Assembly: GCF_004681125.1 (NCBI RefSeq)
Contig: NZ_SIHO01000001.1
Location: 879,149 to 943,148 of the forward strand
DNA from: Glacieibacterium arshaanense
Lineage (GTDB): Bacteria; Pseudomonadota; Alphaproteobacteria; Sphingomonadales; Sphingomonadaceae
Direction of reading: 5' to 3'
DNA length: 64,000 nucleotides
Shown here piece after piece: positions 37,224 to 48,119 of the stretch (position 1 is its first letter; every line of letters starts with the position of its first letter). The position numbers and the translations under genes were made by a program. The notes under the pieces are model-generated. The model saw only the letters and a list, made by a program, of their open reading frames with translations. It ran no database searches and was not told the origin of the DNA.

Positions 37224-38123
37224 ATGAGCTATCTGCCGACCATCAAGCAGCTGCAATACCTGACCGCGCTGCACGCCCACGGCCATTTCGGCCGTGCCGC
37301 CGACGCCTGCTTTGTCACGCAATCGACGCTGTCATCGGGCCTGCGCGAACTCGAAACGCTGCTCGATGTCGTGCTGGTCGAACGCACGCGCCGCGTCGTG
37401 CGCTTCACGCCGCTGGGCGAACGCATCGCCGCCAAGGCATTCATCGTGCTGCGTGAGGCCGACGAACTTGCCGCACTTGCGCACGCCGCAGCGAAGCCGT
37501 TGGGGGGCGAACTGCGCCTCGGCGTCATTCCGACGATTGCGCCGTTCCTGCTGCCGCGGCTGCTACCCAAGCTGCGCGCGGCGTTCCCCGACCTGAAGCT
37601 CTATCTGCGCGAGGAAATGAGCGCGCAGGCCTGCGAGGCGCTGTCACGTGGCCAGCTCGATTGCGTACTGCTGGCGCTGCCCTATGCCTGCGGCGATGTC
37701 GTTGCCAAGCCGCTGTTCGACGACGCTTTCAACCTTGCTTTCCACCCGGACGACTTTATGGACCCGCCGCCGACCATCGCGCCGCAGCGCATCGACGCCA
37801 GCAGCCTGCTGCTGCTGGAAGACGGGCATTGCCTGAAGGACCAGGGCCTAGCCGCTTGCGGCCGCCCCGAACTTCGCGCCGAATCGGTCCACCTCGGCAC
37901 GTCACTCCACACACTGGTGCAGATGGTCGCCAACCGGCTCGGTCAGACGCTGCTGCCGCAAATGGCCATCGATGCCGGCATCCTCGCCGGCACGCCGGTC
38001 ATCGCGCGGCGCCTCGACGGCGCGCACGCCAGCCGCCAGATCGCGCTGGTCTGGCGTGCCTCGTCACCGCGCGCGGCGGAGTTCGAGATGCTCGGTGACG
38101 CGTTGATTGCGGCGGCGGCTTAG
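37224..38123 (+). CDS. oxyR: Hydrogen-peroxide-sensing LysR regulator
   Basis: This LysR-type activator of 299 residues has an N-terminal winged helix (LTALHAHGHFGRAADACFVTQSTLS, about 14-38) and a sensor domain with the redox pair in GHCLKDQGLAAC, the spacing of the OxyR cysteines (E. coli Cys199 and Cys208). Oxidation of that pair activates peroxide genes. It is divergent from ahpCF, its likely target. Palindromic copy C follows the stop after 6 bp. Confidence 0.93.
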   Translation: MSYLPTIKQLQYLTALHAHGHFGRAADACFVTQSTLSSGLRELETLLDVVLVERTRRVVRFTPLGERIAAKAFIVLREADELAALAHAAAKPLGGELRLGVIPTIAPFLLPRLLPKLRAAFPDLKLYLREEMSAQACEALSRGQLDCVLLALPYACGDVVAKPLFDDAFNLAFHPDDFMDPPPTIAPQRIDASSLLLLEDGHCLKDQGLAACGRPELRAESVHLGTSLHTLVQMVANRLGQTLLPQMAIDAGILAGTPVIARRLDGAHASRQIALVWRASSPRAAEFEMLGDALIAAAA

Positions 38124-38129
38124 CAAGAC

Positions 38130-38246
38130 CCTCCGGCGGGCAGGCCTGAGGCCTGCACCCATCTATTGCCAGTGACACATAACCAACGCCCGTGATTGCA
38201 GCACCGGCAGCAATCGGGTGCAGGCCTCAGGCCTGCCCGCCGGAGG
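38130..38246. repeat. Composite palindromic element, copy C
   Basis: Outer arms at 38130-38144 and 38232-38246 are identical to those of copies A and B. Inner arms (CCTGAGG/CCTCAGG and GGGTGCAGG) are also present. The centre is longer, about 55 bp. It lies between the convergent ends of oxyR and gltA and could end both transcripts. Confidence 0.88.
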
Positions 38247-38249
38247 CCC

Positions 38250-39533
38250 TTAGCGCTTGCTCAGCGGCACGTAATCGCGCTGCGTCGCACCGAGATACAG
38301 CTGGCGTGGGCGGCCGATCTTCTGTTCGGGATCGGCGATCATTTCGTTCCACTGCGCCACCCAGCCGACGGTGCGCGAGATCGCGAACAGCACGGTGAAC
38401 ATCGAGGTCGGGAAACCGATCGCCGACATGACGACGCCTGAATAGAAATCGACGTTCGGGTAGAGCTTCTTCTCGATGAAGTACGGGTCGTTGAGCGCGA
38501 TCTTTTCGAGTTCGCGGGCGACGTCGAAGATCGGATCCTTGAGGTTGAGCTCGTCGAGGACCTTGCGTGCGGTCTGGCCCATGACCTTGGCGCGCGGGTC
38601 GTAGTTCTTGTAGACGCGGTGACCGAAGCCCATCAGGCGGAACGGGTCGTCCTTGTTCTTGGCGCGCGCGATGAATTCGGGGATGCGGTCGACGGTGCCG
38701 ATTTCGCGCAGCATGTTGAGCGCGGCCTCGTTGGCGCCGCCATGTGCCGGGCCCCACAGGCAGGCGATGCCAGCGGCGATGCACGCAAACGGGTTGGCGC
38801 CTGACGAACCGGCCAGACGTACCGTCGAGGTCGAGGCGTTCTGTTCATGGTCGGCCTGGAGAATCATCAGCTTTTCCATGGCGTCTTCCACGACCGGATT
38901 GACGACATAGGGCTCGGCCGGAACGCCGAAGGTCATGCGCAGGAAGTTGCCGGTAAACGACAGCGAATTGTCGGGGTACACGAACGGCTGGCCGACGGCA
39001 TATTTGTACGCCATCGCGGCGAGCGTCGGCATCTTGGCGATCAGTCGGTGGCTGGCGACAATGCGCTGGTGCGGATCATGGATATCGGTCGAGTCGTGAT
39101 AGAAGGCCGCCATCGCGCCGACGACGCCGCACATGATCGCCATCGGATGGGCGTCACGGCGGAATCCGCGGTAGAACATCGCGAGCTGTTCATGCACCAT
39201 CGTGTGGCGTGTCAGCGTCTGCGTGAAGGTCTTGTATTCAGCCTGGGTCGGCAGCTCGCCGTTGAGCAGCAGATAGGCAACTTCCATGAAGTTCGACTGT
39301 TCGGCGAGCTGGTCGATCGGGTAGCCGCGGTGCAGCAGCGTACCGACATCGCCGTCGATGTAGGTGATGCGCGATTCGCACGACGCGGTGCTGGTGAAGC
39401 CTGGGTCATAGGTGAAGCGGCCGGTAGCGCCGTACAGCTTGCGGATGTCAATGACATCAGGGCCGACCGTACCCGACAGCACGGGCATCTGGACTTCGGT
39501 GCCGTCGACTTCGACCTTGGCGAAAATGCTCAT
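38250..39533 (-). CDS. gltA: Citrate synthase
   Basis: This enzyme of 427 residues, type II bacterial form, condenses oxaloacetate and acetyl-CoA to open the citric acid cycle. The catalytic His lies in [13 protein letters not shown] (about residue 264), the second in [14 protein letters not shown] (about 305) and Asp near SGVVM (about 362). It starts directly at the gltX stop (TAATG, 1-bp overlap). Confidence 0.97.
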   Translation of the reverse strand: MSIFAKVEVDGTEVQMPVLSGTVGPDVIDIRKLYGATGRFTYDPGFTSTASCESRITYIDGDVGTLLHRGYPIDQLAEQSNFMEVAYLLLNGELPTQAEYKTFTQTLTRHTMVHEQLAMFYRGFRRDAHPMAIMCGVVGAMAAFYHDSTDIHDPHQRIVASHRLIAKMPTLAAMAYKYAVGQPFVYPDNSLSFTGNFLRMTFGVPAEPYVVNPVVEDAMEKLMILQADHEQNASTSTVRLAGSSGANPFACIAAGIACLWGPAHGGANEAALNMLREIGTVDRIPEFIARAKNKDDPFRLMGFGHRVYKNYDPRAKVMGQTARKVLDELNLKDPIFDVARELEKIALNDPYFIEKKLYPNVDFYSGVVMSAIGFPTSMFTVLFAISRTVGWVAQWNEMIADPEQKIGRPRQLYLGATQRDYVPLSKR

Positions 39534-41005
39534 TACTGCTTCCCCTTCGCGAGCTGGATTGCATCGGCAATCCGGCCCAGACTTTCCTCACGACCCAGTT
39601 GCTCAAGAACCTCGAAGATCCCCGGCGAGGTCGTACTGCCCGATACAGCCGCACGCAACGGCTGTGCGAGCTTGCCTAGCCCCAGTTCACGGGACTCGGC
39701 GATGGCTCGAACGGCCGCCTCGGTTGACTGGGTGGTCCAGGAATCCAGCACGACAAGGTCGCGATGCACCTGCGCCAGCAAGTCGCCCGCTTCGGGTGTT
39801 AGCAAACTCGCCGCGCGCTCGTCTATCGGAATTGGGCGGGTGCGAAGATAGAAGATTGCGGAATCTGCCAACTCGTTGATATTTTTGGCACGAATCTTTA
39901 GCCCAGACATGCTGCGAAGCAGCAAATCCTGGTCTGCGGCGGTCAGGTTGCGGCCGATTGCAGCGGCAATGCGCGGTGTGACGAGTGCCACCAGTCGCGC
40001 GTCGTCGGCCAGCCGCATATAGTGGCCGTTGACGTTTTCGAGCTTCTTGAGATCGAAGCGTGCCGGTGCGCGGCCGACGCCGGCGAGGTCGAACCATTGA
40101 ATGGCTTGCGCGCGGTCGATGAATTCGTCGTCGCCATGGCCCCAGCCGAGGCGCAGCAGGTAGTTCTCGACCGCTTCGGGCAGCATGCCGAGTTCGTCGC
40201 GATAGGCATCGACGCCGAGCGCGCCGTGGCGCTTCGACAGCTTGGCGCCGTCCGACCCATGGATCAGCGGCACATGCGCATAGACCGGCTCCTCCCAGCC
40301 CATCGCGCGGATGAGCGCGAGCTGGCGGAAGGCGTTGTTAAGGTGGTCGTCGCCGCGGATGACGTGCGTCACGCCCATGTCGTGATCGTCGACGACGACC
40401 GCGAGCATGTAGGTCGGCGTGCCGTCGGAGCGTAGCAGCACCATGTCATCGAGTTCGGCGTTGGCCACGGTGACGGCACCCTGAACGCGGTCGTTGATGG
40501 TAACGCTGCCCTCGCGCGGCGCCTTCAGTCGGATGACATAAGGCTGGTTGTCGAACTCTGGCCCGGCGACGCGGTCACGCCAGCGCCCGTCATAGCGCAG
40601 CGGCGCCTTGGCCGCGCGCTGTGCGGCACGCATCTCCTCCAGCTCTTCGGCGGTAGCGTAGCATTTGTAGGCGTTACCGTTCGCGAGCAGCTCGCGTGCC
40701 ACTTCGGCATGTCGGGCTGCGCGCTCGAACTGATAGACGATCTCGCCGTCGTGGTCGAAATCGAGCCAGCCGAGCCCATCGAGTATCGCGGCAATCGCCG
40801 GCTCGGTCGAGCGCGCGCGGTCAGTGTCTTCGATGCGCAGCAGGAACTTGCCGCCGTGGTGGCGCGCGAACAGATAGTTGAACAAGGCCGTGCGCGCGCC
40901 GCCGATGTGCAGGAAGCCCGTCGGGGAGGGGGCAAAGCGCGTCACCACCGGGCGGTTCTCGGCCGGGTTCTTAGGCGGGCTGGACGCTTCGCGGGTTGCA
41001 CTCAT
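39533..41005 (-). CDS. gltX: Glutamate-tRNA ligase
   Basis: This class I synthetase of 490 residues has the HIGH-type motif [17 protein letters not shown] (about residues 25-41) and the KMSKS-type motif [10 protein letters not shown] (about 250). It charges tRNA-Glu. Alphaproteobacteria often carry a second copy, so this may be one of two paralogues. ATG 41005 is preferred to a TTG at 41020. It is divergent from comEC with about 70 bp between. Confidence 0.96.
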   Translation of the reverse strand: MSATREASSPPKNPAENRPVVTRFAPSPTGFLHIGGARTALFNYLFARHHGGKFLLRIEDTDRARSTEPAIAAILDGLGWLDFDHDGEIVYQFERAARHAEVARELLANGNAYKCYATAEELEEMRAAQRAAKAPLRYDGRWRDRVAGPEFDNQPYVIRLKAPREGSVTINDRVQGAVTVANAELDDMVLLRSDGTPTYMLAVVVDDHDMGVTHVIRGDDHLNNAFRQLALIRAMGWEEPVYAHVPLIHGSDGAKLSKRHGALGVDAYRDELGMLPEAVENYLLRLGWGHGDDEFIDRAQAIQWFDLAGVGRAPARFDLKKLENVNGHYMRLADDARLVALVTPRIAAAIGRNLTAADQDLLLRSMSGLKIRAKNINELADSAIFYLRTRPIPIDERAASLLTPEAGDLLAQVHRDLVVLDSWTTQSTEAAVRAIAESRELGLGKLAQPLRAAVSGSTTSPGIFEVLEQLGREESLGRIADAIQLAKGKQ

Positions 41006-41073
41006 CGACAAACTATCCAATGGTTGGAGCGGAGGGACGTGGAAAGGCTTCAGGGTCGGTTCGAAAGGCGCGC

Positions 41074-43209
41074 GTGTCTAGCACAGCGGGTTTGCCGGTT
41101 CAAACTGCCCCAAGCGCGCTTTTCGCGGCGTGTCGTCGTGGGCGTGATACCGTTGAAACCGCACTCGCGGCGGAGGCGTCGCAGCTTCCGCTGTGGATAC
41201 CCGTTGCCTTCGGAATCGGCATCGCGGCATATCTGGTCATTCCGTGGAGCGAGCAGCGCCTGTGCGCGGCGGCGGTTATGGCGACGCTTGTGGCACTGGC
41301 GCCGGCGCTGCGCGGCGCGGCAGCACGCGTCGCGGGCTGGGCCGGCGTTTTGATGCTGTTGGGTTTCGGCGTGGCGTGGGTGCGGACCACGATGGTCGCG
41401 GCGCCGCGCCTTGAACGCCCGGCGATCGTCCAACTCGTCGGGACCATTGCGGCGGTAGAACTGCGTACCTCCAGCGGCCAGATCAGACTGCGGATCGTAC
41501 CGTTCGACCCGGCACTGCCACCTGCCGTACGTGTCGCGGTCGCTGACAGCGCCAATGCCGCCGATTCGCAACTGCGGCCCGGCGCGCGCGTTTCGGTTAC
41601 GGCAAGGCTAGCGCCGCCGTCGGGGCCGGTGATGCCGGGTGGCTACGACTTCGCGCGCCACGCCTGGTTCGAACAGTTGGGTGCCTCCGGTAGTGCGCTT
41701 GGCAGAGTTAGCATTCTTGCCCCGGCACCGCCTCCGACACGCTTTGCGGCGCGGCTGGCGGCCTTGCGCGCAGACCTGACGGCACGGCTCAAGCTCAAGG
41801 TTCCGGGCGTACCGGGCAGTTTTGCCGCAGCGTTCGTTACTGGCGATCAGGGCGCGATCCCCAAGGCGGTGGCGCAAGCGATGCGCGATTCGGGGTTGGC
41901 GCATTTGCTTTCGATTTCAGGGCTACATATCGCCATCGTTGCCGCCGGCACGCTGTGGACGTTACGCAAGCTGATGCTGCTTTGGCCGTGGCTGGCGCTG
42001 CGCATTCCGGTGCGGGCAATTGCCGCAACGTTCGCGGCGGTTGCTGCCATCGGCTACACGTTGCTTGCGGGCAGTGACATTCCGACGGTGCGCGCCTGTC
42101 TCGCCGCAATCATCGTACTGCTTGGCGTCATTATCGGGCGCGAGGCGCTGACGCTGCGAATGGTCGCGGCGGCGGCATTTCTGATCTTGTTGCTCAGGCC
42201 CGAAGCACTGCTTTCGCCAAGTTTCCAGCTGTCGTTTGCGGCCGTGACGGGGTTGGTGGCACTTTACCAGTCTCGCTTCGGCACATGGCTCAACACCGGC
42301 CAGCCCTATGACGGCTGGTTTGTCCGGTTGGCGCGCGCCACATTGGCGCTGGTTGTGACGGGTCTGGTGGCCGAGACAATGTTGTCGGCAACCGCGCTCT
42401 ACCATTTCAACCGCACCGGTGTTTACGGGGTCATCGCTAACATTGTCGCCATTCCGCTGACGAGCTTCGTGATCATGCCACTATAGGTGGCTGCGCTAGC
42501 GCTCGATGCCGTCGGGTTGGGCGCGCCGGCCTATTGGCTGCTCGGTCATGCCTATGGTTGGCTGATCGCATGGGCACTGGAAGTCGCGGCGTGGCCGGGC
42601 GCGGCACTGCGCATGCCCAGCATGTCGGCTGCGGCCTACATGCTACTTGTCGGCGGTGGTTTGTGGCTGTGCCTTTGGCAGAGCCGGATGCGGCTTTGGG
42701 CACTGGTTCCCGTTGCTTTAGGGTCGATGCTAGCCATGACCGCGCAGCCGCCAGATTTGCTGGTCAGCGCCGATGGGCGTGAGGTCGGCATCCGGATCGA
42801 CGACAACGGACTTGCGCGGCTGCGTTCACGTCAAGCTAGCTACGCCGCGACTAATTGGCAGACGGCAAGCGCCGCGGATTCCAGCATCAAGCTGTCGCAT
42901 TATCGTGGCGCGCGCTGCGGGCGTTTTGGCTGCATCGTTCGCGTCGGCACAGGTGCTGGTGCGGCCTTGGTGCTATTGACGACCGGCGACGAATTGCCGT
43001 CGCGCCAAGTTCTCGGCGCCGCTTGTCACGAAGTCGACATTGTCGTGACCAAACTGGCCTTGCCACCATGGTGTCAGCCGCGTCGGATGCGCATCGATAG
43101 GCGGACATTGGTGCAGACCCAAGCCATCGCAATCTGGCTCACTGCGGCGCGCACGGAGACGGTTGCGGCGCAACTCGGTGATCACCCATGGTTGCCGGTC
43201 AGGCGCTGA
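41074..43209 (+). pseudogene. comEC: ComEC/Rec2-family DNA uptake protein, interrupted by in-frame amber codon
   Basis: The plus-strand frame reads through a ComEC-type protein of about 711 residues with a DUF4131-like N-terminal region and many membrane helices (LLSISGLHIAIVAAGTLW is a family hallmark). A TAG at 42484-42486 breaks it after SFVIMPL. The same frame continues at once with VAALALDAVGLGAPAYWLL and 240 more residues of the normal C-terminal part. No shift of frame is involved, so one base change explains it. The gene may be a recent pseudogene, a sequencing error, or read by suppression. The probable start is GTG 41074 after GAAAGG; frames to 40996 also exist but overlap the gltX start. 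Confidence 0.8.
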
Positions 43210-43233
43210 TCCGTGCCCGGCAGCCATCCTCGC

Positions 43234-43911
43234 TCAGTGATAGCGGCGTAGCAATCCGGCGAGTTTGCCCTGCACACGCACTTGCTGCGGACTGTAGCGC
43301 TGTGGCTGATAGGCGCTGTTCGCCGGATCGAGGCGGATCATGTTGCCTTCGTGGCGCAGATATTTGAGCGTCGCTTCGCTGTCGTCGATCAGCGCCACGA
43401 CGATTTCGCCGTCGCGCGCGGTGTCGCAGCGCTTCACCAGCGCATAGTCACCGTCAAAAATGCCGGCTTCGATCATCGAGTCGCCCGAGACTTCAAGCGC
43501 GTAATGGTCGCCCGGTCCCAGCAGCGCGGCCGGCACCGACAACATGCGGTCGCTTTCAAGTGCCTCGACCGGCATACCGGCGGCGATGCGGCCGTGGAGC
43601 GGGATGGCAATGGCGTCATTCGCGGCAACCAGCAGCGACGCAGGGCGGATATCGCTGCGCGGCGCAGACTCGGTCTTGCGCAGCGCCGGGCTGCCTGTTT
43701 CGGGCATGCGCAGTATTTCAAGCGCGCGCGCGCGGTTGGGCAGCCGGCGGATAAAGGCGCGTTCCTCGAGCGCGTTGATCAGCCGATGCACACCCGACTT
43801 CGACTTGAGATCGAGCGCTTCCTTCATTTCCTCGAACGACGGTGAAACGCCATCGGCGGCCAAACGTGTGTGGATGAAACGAAGAAGGTCATTCTGCTTG
43901 CGAGTCAGCAT
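43234..43911 (-). CDS. lexA: SOS-response repressor
   Basis: This repressor of 225 residues has an N-terminal winged helix ([20 protein letters not shown]). The autocleavage Ala-Gly bond lies in [12 protein letters not shown] (about residue 107) and the catalytic Ser in [13 protein letters not shown] (about residue 144), with Lys in EATLKYL (about 181). RecA-ssDNA triggers self-cleavage. Its own SOS box lies 36 bp upstream. Confidence 0.97.
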   Translation of the reverse strand: MLTRKQNDLLRFIHTRLAADGVSPSFEEMKEALDLKSKSGVHRLINALEERAFIRRLPNRARALEILRMPETGSPALRKTESAPRSDIRPASLLVAANDAIAIPLHGRIAAGMPVEALESDRMLSVPAALLGPGDHYALEVSGDSMIEAGIFDGDYALVKRCDTARDGEIVVALIDDSEATLKYLRHEGNMIRLDPANSAYQPQRYSPQQVRVQGKLAGLLRRYH

Positions 43912-43947
43912 CGGTCACACTCCTGTTCCCAAACTACGTTCCGCGTG

Positions 43948-43962
43948 GAACTTATAGGGAAC
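43948..43962 (-). promoter_or_regulatory. Alphaproteobacterial SOS box of lexA
   Basis: Read on the minus strand this is GTTC-CCTATAA-GTTC, the GTTC-N7-GTTC direct repeat bound by alphaproteobacterial LexA. A second related palindrome, GTTCC-GCGT-GGAAC, adjoins it at 43938-43951. Both lie in the 53-bp gap between moeA and lexA, so lexA has its own autoregulated promoter. Confidence 0.8.
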
Positions 43963-43964
43963 GT

Positions 43965-45170
43965 TTAGGCAACATCCCGCAGGCTGTCAAGCAACAAGAA
44001 CGAAACGGGACCACCATCGCCAACCGCCGGCGCATCGATTTCGCGCACCAGCAAGGCGTTGGCGCTCGCGAGCGTGCGCAGCATCGAGCTGTCCTGTGTC
44101 GGCAGTGTGGTAATGCGCCAACCCCCGCTATCACGAACGGCCACGGCGCGCATATAATCCTGACGGCTGCCGTTGGCGGGCAGGGTGCCATTCAGGCGCG
44201 CCTGGTGGAGCATCGGCAGCGCCACCGCGGCGCCGCCGAGGCGTTGCAATAGCGGCTTGACGAATAGTAGCGCCGTCACAAACGCCGAAACCGGATTACC
44301 CGGCAGCCCTATGACATTCTGGCTGCCCAGCCAGCCCCGCATCACTGGCTTTCCGGGGCGCATCGCAACCTTCCAGAAATCGAAGCGTGCGCCCATCGAT
44401 TCAAGCACCGGCTTGACGAGGTCGTGGTCACCGACCGAGGCGCCGCCGATCGTCACCAGCACATCGGCGTCGGCACAGGCTTCGACGGCGGCGCGCAACG
44501 CGCCGGGGCTATCGCGCACGATGCCGGCGTCATGCACATCGGCACAGTCACCAAGTAACGCCGCCAGCATCACGCCATTCGAGCTGACAATCTGGTCCGG
44601 TCCGGTTACTGCGCCGGGCAGCACCAACTCGTCGCCGGTGGCGAGCAGCGCGACGCGTGGGCGGCGGTGGACGCGAACCGCAGCGTGTCCGGCTGCCGCG
44701 ATCAGCCCGATATGCGGCGCCAGCAAGCGCGTGCCGGGCGCCAACAAGGCTTCGCCTCCACTGAAATCGAGCCCGGCGCGGCGGATGTGCGCGCCCTGGC
44801 GCGGTGGGCCTTCGCCGGTCAGGCGCAGATTGTCGCCGTCGCGCGCTACGTCTTCCTGAACGATCACCGTGTCTGCGCCGGTGGGCACGGGAGCGCCGGT
44901 CAGGATGCGTGCAGCTTCGCCTGCGCCGACGCTGCCATCGAATCCCGCGCCGGCAAACGCCGTACCGATGATGCGCCACGGGCCGGCGCGGTCGGTCCAT
45001 CGGATGGAATAGCCGTCCATCGCCGAGGCGGCGAAGGGCGGCTGGGTGCGCAGGGCGGCGAGCGGTTCGGCGAGGATGCGACCGGCAGCGGCGGCAAGCG
45101 CAACAGACTCGGCGGCCAGCGGCACAACGCCGTCGAGCAAATTCGCCTGCGCCGCCTCGACGCTGATCAT
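43965..45170 (-). CDS. moeA: Molybdopterin molybdotransferase
   Basis: This enzyme of 401 residues inserts molybdate into adenylated molybdopterin. It has the MoeA signatures [13 protein letters not shown] near the N terminus and [13 protein letters not shown] and PGKPVMRG in the central domain, followed by [12 protein letters not shown]. It overlaps moaC by 4 bp, so both cofactor genes ride on the tryptophan operon. Confidence 0.95.
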   Translation of the reverse strand: MISVEAAQANLLDGVVPLAAESVALAAAAGRILAEPLAALRTQPPFAASAMDGYSIRWTDRAGPWRIIGTAFAGAGFDGSVGAGEAARILTGAPVPTGADTVIVQEDVARDGDNLRLTGEGPPRQGAHIRRAGLDFSGGEALLAPGTRLLAPHIGLIAAAGHAAVRVHRRPRVALLATGDELVLPGAVTGPDQIVSSNGVMLAALLGDCADVHDAGIVRDSPGALRAAVEACADADVLVTIGGASVGDHDLVKPVLESMGARFDFWKVAMRPGKPVMRGWLGSQNVIGLPGNPVSAFVTALLFVKPLLQRLGGAAVALPMLHQARLNGTLPANGSRQDYMRAVAVRDSGGWRITTLPTQDSSMLRTLASANALLVREIDAPAVGDGGPVSFLLLDSLRDVA

Positions 45171-45643
45171 GCAGGCGTTTCAGCGCGGAAATCGCCCGAG
45201 CGGCCACCGCTTTTGGCGAGCAGCCGCACACCGCCGATGGTCATCGTCCTGTCGAGCGCCTTGGCCATGTCGTAGACCGTCAGCAGTGCCACCGAAACTG
45301 CGGTCAGCGCCTCCATTTCGACGCCGGTCTGGTGCGTCGTGCGGACGCTGGCGGTGACGCGAATTTGCCCGGTTTCGAGTGCCAGATCGAGCGTCACGCC
45401 GCTCAGCGGCAACGGATGGCACAGGGGGATCAGTGCTGCAGTCTGCTTGGCCGCCATGATGCCGGCGACACGCGCCACCGCGAGCACATCGCCCTTGGCG
45501 ACCGCACCCGCGGCAATCGCTGTCAGCGCCTTGGCGCTCATCGTGATGACACCTTCCGCGATCGCCTCGCGCGCAGTCGCGGTCTTGGCGCCAACATCGA
45601 CCATGCGCGCGGCGCCCTTATCGTCGAGGTGCGTCAAGCTCAT
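45167..45643 (-). CDS. moaC: Cyclic pyranopterin monophosphate synthase
   Basis: This protein of 158 residues forms cyclic pyranopterin monophosphate, an early step of molybdenum cofactor synthesis. Motifs [17 protein letters not shown] (about 4-20), [11 protein letters not shown] (about 73-83) and [20 protein letters not shown] (about 109-128) are those of the family. It overlaps trpC and moeA by 4 bp each. Confidence 0.96.
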   Translation of the reverse strand: MSLTHLDDKGAARMVDVGAKTATAREAIAEGVITMSAKALTAIAAGAVAKGDVLAVARVAGIMAAKQTAALIPLCHPLPLSGVTLDLALETGQIRVTASVRTTHQTGVEMEALTAVSVALLTVYDMAKALDRTMTIGGVRLLAKSGGRSGDFRAETPA

Positions 45644-46437
45644 GCCGCCAACCCGAGCAGGCGCTGCGTGGCGTGCGTCACATCGGCCTCGAGCATCAGT
45701 GATTCGCCGACGAGGAAGCTGTTGATGCCAGCGTGGGCCAGCCGCAGCAGATCGCCGTGCGTCTTGAGCCCGCTTTCGCCAACGAGCAGATAATCATCGG
45801 GCAAGCCAACCGAAAGTTCTATCGACGTGGCGATATCGACTTTCAACGTCTTGAGATTGCGGTTGTTGACGCCGAGCAGCCGCGATTTCAGGCGCAATGC
45901 GCGGTCGCGTTCAGGGGCGTCATGCACCTCGACAAGCACATCCATGTTCAGCGCCTGCGCGACGCTTTCGAGTTCGGCGGCCTGAGCATCGGACAACGCT
46001 GCCATGATCAGCAGGATGCAATCGGCACCGAGCGCGCGGGCTTCGACGACCTGATAGGGGTCGATCATGAAATCTTTGCGCAGGCACGGCAGCGTCACCG
46101 CGGCGCGCGCTGCCTGCAGATAGGCGTCATCGCCCTGGAACCATGGCACGTCGGTCAGCACCGAAAGGCAGGTCGCACCTCCTGCAGCATAGGCGCGCGC
46201 CAGCGTTGCCGGGTCAAAATCGTCGCGGATCAAACCGCGCGACGGGCTCGCCTTCTTGATTTCGGCGATGAGTCCGAAGCGACCGGCCGCGCGTGCCGCT
46301 TGCAACGCCGCCGCAAAGCCGCGCGGCGGTGATGCAGCTGCGGCGCGTGCTTCCACCTCGGCCATCGGCGCACGCGCTTTACACGCCGCGACATGCTTCG
46401 CCTTGTCGGCAAGGATAACGGCCAGAGTGTCGGTCAT
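45640..46437 (-). CDS. trpC: Indole-3-glycerol phosphate synthase
   Basis: This TIM-barrel enzyme of 265 residues closes the indole ring. It shows [12 protein letters not shown] (about 53-64), [12 protein letters not shown] (about 112-123), GVNNRNLKT and LVGESGLKT. It is a stand-alone trpC, not fused with trpF. It is linked by 4-bp overlaps to trpD and moaC. Confidence 0.96.
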   Translation of the reverse strand: MTDTLAVILADKAKHVAACKARAPMAEVEARAAAASPPRGFAAALQAARAAGRFGLIAEIKKASPSRGLIRDDFDPATLARAYAAGGATCLSVLTDVPWFQGDDAYLQAARAAVTLPCLRKDFMIDPYQVVEARALGADCILLIMAALSDAQAAELESVAQALNMDVLVEVHDAPERDRALRLKSRLLGVNNRNLKTLKVDIATSIELSVGLPDDYLLVGESGLKTHGDLLRLAHAGINSFLVGESLMLEADVTHATQRLLGLAA

Positions 46438-47447
46438 TGAAAGGCTTTCCAGCGGTCGAGCAAGGCGCGTGCCGCCCCACTGTCGATAGCGTGTGCCGCC
46501 TGCGCAGCGCCTGCGGCCCAGTCTGAGGCACGACCGGCGACGATCAATGCGCCGGCGGCGTTGAGCAGCACGATGTCGCGGTAGGCCCCCGGCGTGCCGT
46601 CCACCAACGCCAGCAGCGCCGCGGCATTTTGTGCGGGTTCGCCGCCGGTCAGTTCTGCAGCGATGTACGTCTCCAGCCCGGCGTCGGCGGGGGTGACGGT
46701 GGCTTCGGAGATGTGGCCGTTGTCGAGCAGCGCGATCTGGCTCGGGCCAGTGACGGTCAGTTCGTCGATGCCGTCACTGCCGTGGACGATCATGGCGCGC
46801 TTGGTGCCCAATTCGCGCAGCACTTCGGCGAAAGGTCGCAGCCAGCGCGGATCGGCGACGCCGATGAGCTGGAACGACACCCCCGCCGGGTTGGCGAGTG
46901 GCCCGAGCAGGTTGAAAATCGTCCGCCGTCCCAGCGCCTTGCGGACGCCGGCAACGCGCGCCATCGCGCCATGGTGGCGCGCCGCGTGCAAAAAGGTAAT
47001 GCCCAGCGTATCAAGGCAGCGCGCCACGGCCCCTGCTTCGAGCGCGACCGGCACGCCCAATTCGGCAAGTACGTCGGCGGCACCCGAGCGCGACGAGGCC
47101 GCACGGTTCCCGTGCTTGGCGACCGGCACGCCGCAGGCGGCAACGACAATGGCGACCGCCGTCGAGACGTTGAGCGTGTGCTTGCCGTCGCCGCCGGTGC
47201 CGACGACATCGATGGCGCCGGCGGGGGCAGTGATGGTGGTGGCCCGGTCGCGCAACACCGCCGCGGCGGCGGCGACTTCGGTGACGGTTTCGCCGCGGTC
47301 GGCGAGCGTCACGAGGAAGTCGGCGAGCGTTGCGTCAGGGATGGCGCCGTCCATAATCGCGGTGAACGCTGCGCGCGCGGTGGCAGCATCAAGCGGCGCG
47401 CGCGCGTTCGGCAGCAACGTCGGCATCCTGGCGGCGGTGGCGGTCAT
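46434..47447 (-). CDS. trpD: Anthranilate phosphoribosyltransferase
   Basis: This enzyme of 337 residues has the phosphate-binding [14 protein letters not shown] (about 82-95) and [12 protein letters not shown] (about 107-118). It attaches phosphoribose to anthranilate. ATG 47447 overlaps the TGA of trpG (ATGA); the frame extends upstream to 47627 only as a shadow of trpG. Confidence 0.96.
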   Translation of the reverse strand: MTATAARMPTLLPNARAPLDAATARAAFTAIMDGAIPDATLADFLVTLADRGETVTEVAAAAAVLRDRATTITAPAGAIDVVGTGGDGKHTLNVSTAVAIVVAACGVPVAKHGNRAASSRSGAADVLAELGVPVALEAGAVARCLDTLGITFLHAARHHGAMARVAGVRKALGRRTIFNLLGPLANPAGVSFQLIGVADPRWLRPFAEVLRELGTKRAMIVHGSDGIDELTVTGPSQIALLDNGHISEATVTPADAGLETYIAAELTGGEPAQNAAALLALVDGTPGAYRDIVLLNAAGALIVAGRASDWAAGAAQAAHAIDSGAARALLDRWKAFQ

Positions 47448-48046
47448 GCCGCCTGTTTGGGCGCACTGTGCGCGATACCTGCGATGTCGAGGAAGTTCGC
47501 CAGCAGCGCATGGCCGTGCTGTGTGGCGATGCTTTCGGGGTGAAACTGCACGCCGTGGATCGGCAGCGTCTTGTGGCGCAGCCCCATGATGGTGCCGTCG
47601 GCGGCGGTGGCATTGACCGCGAGGCAATCGGGCAGGTCGCCGGGATGCACCACCAGTGAATGATAGCGCGTCGCCTCGAATGGCGAGGGCAGGCCGGCAA
47701 ACACGCCGGTGTCGTCATGGCTGACGGCGCTTGTCTTTCCGTGCATGACCGCCTGCGCGCGTACAACACGTCCGCCGAACACCTGGCCTATCGACTGATG
47801 GCCGAGGCAGACGCCGAACAGCGGCAGCTGCGATTCAGCGGCGGCGCGGATCAGATCGAGGCAGATGCCGGCGTCATCGGGCGTCTTGGGACCGGGCGAC
47901 AGCAGCACCGCTTGTGGACGTTTGGCGAGCGCCTCGGAAACTGTCAGCGTGTCGTTGCGTACGACATCGACGGAGGCGCCGAGCTCGAGCAGATAGTGCA
48001 CGAGGTTATAGGTAAAGCTGTCGTAGTTATCGATGACGAGGATCAT
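47444..48046 (-). CDS. trpG: Anthranilate synthase glutamine amidotransferase subunit
   Basis: This class I amidotransferase of 200 residues has the catalytic Cys in [11 protein letters not shown] (about residue 81) and the His-Glu pair in [10 protein letters not shown]. It supplies ammonia to TrpE. ATG 48046 starts the conserved [15 protein letters not shown]; upstream codons in the same frame to 48148 belong to the gap of 73 bp after trpE. Confidence 0.96.
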   Translation of the reverse strand: MILVIDNYDSFTYNLVHYLLELGASVDVVRNDTLTVSEALAKRPQAVLLSPGPKTPDDAGICLDLIRAAAESQLPLFGVCLGHQSIGQVFGGRVVRAQAVMHGKTSAVSHDDTGVFAGLPSPFEATRYHSLVVHPGDLPDCLAVNATAADGTIMGLRHKTLPIHGVQFHPESIATQHGHALLANFLDIAGIAHSAPKQAA

Positions 48047-48119
48047 GCAAGCCCTGTAGCGCGCGCGACCCGGCGCGTCACGCATTTCGAGCGTTTCCGA
48101 CGCCGCCGTCGAAGCGGCA

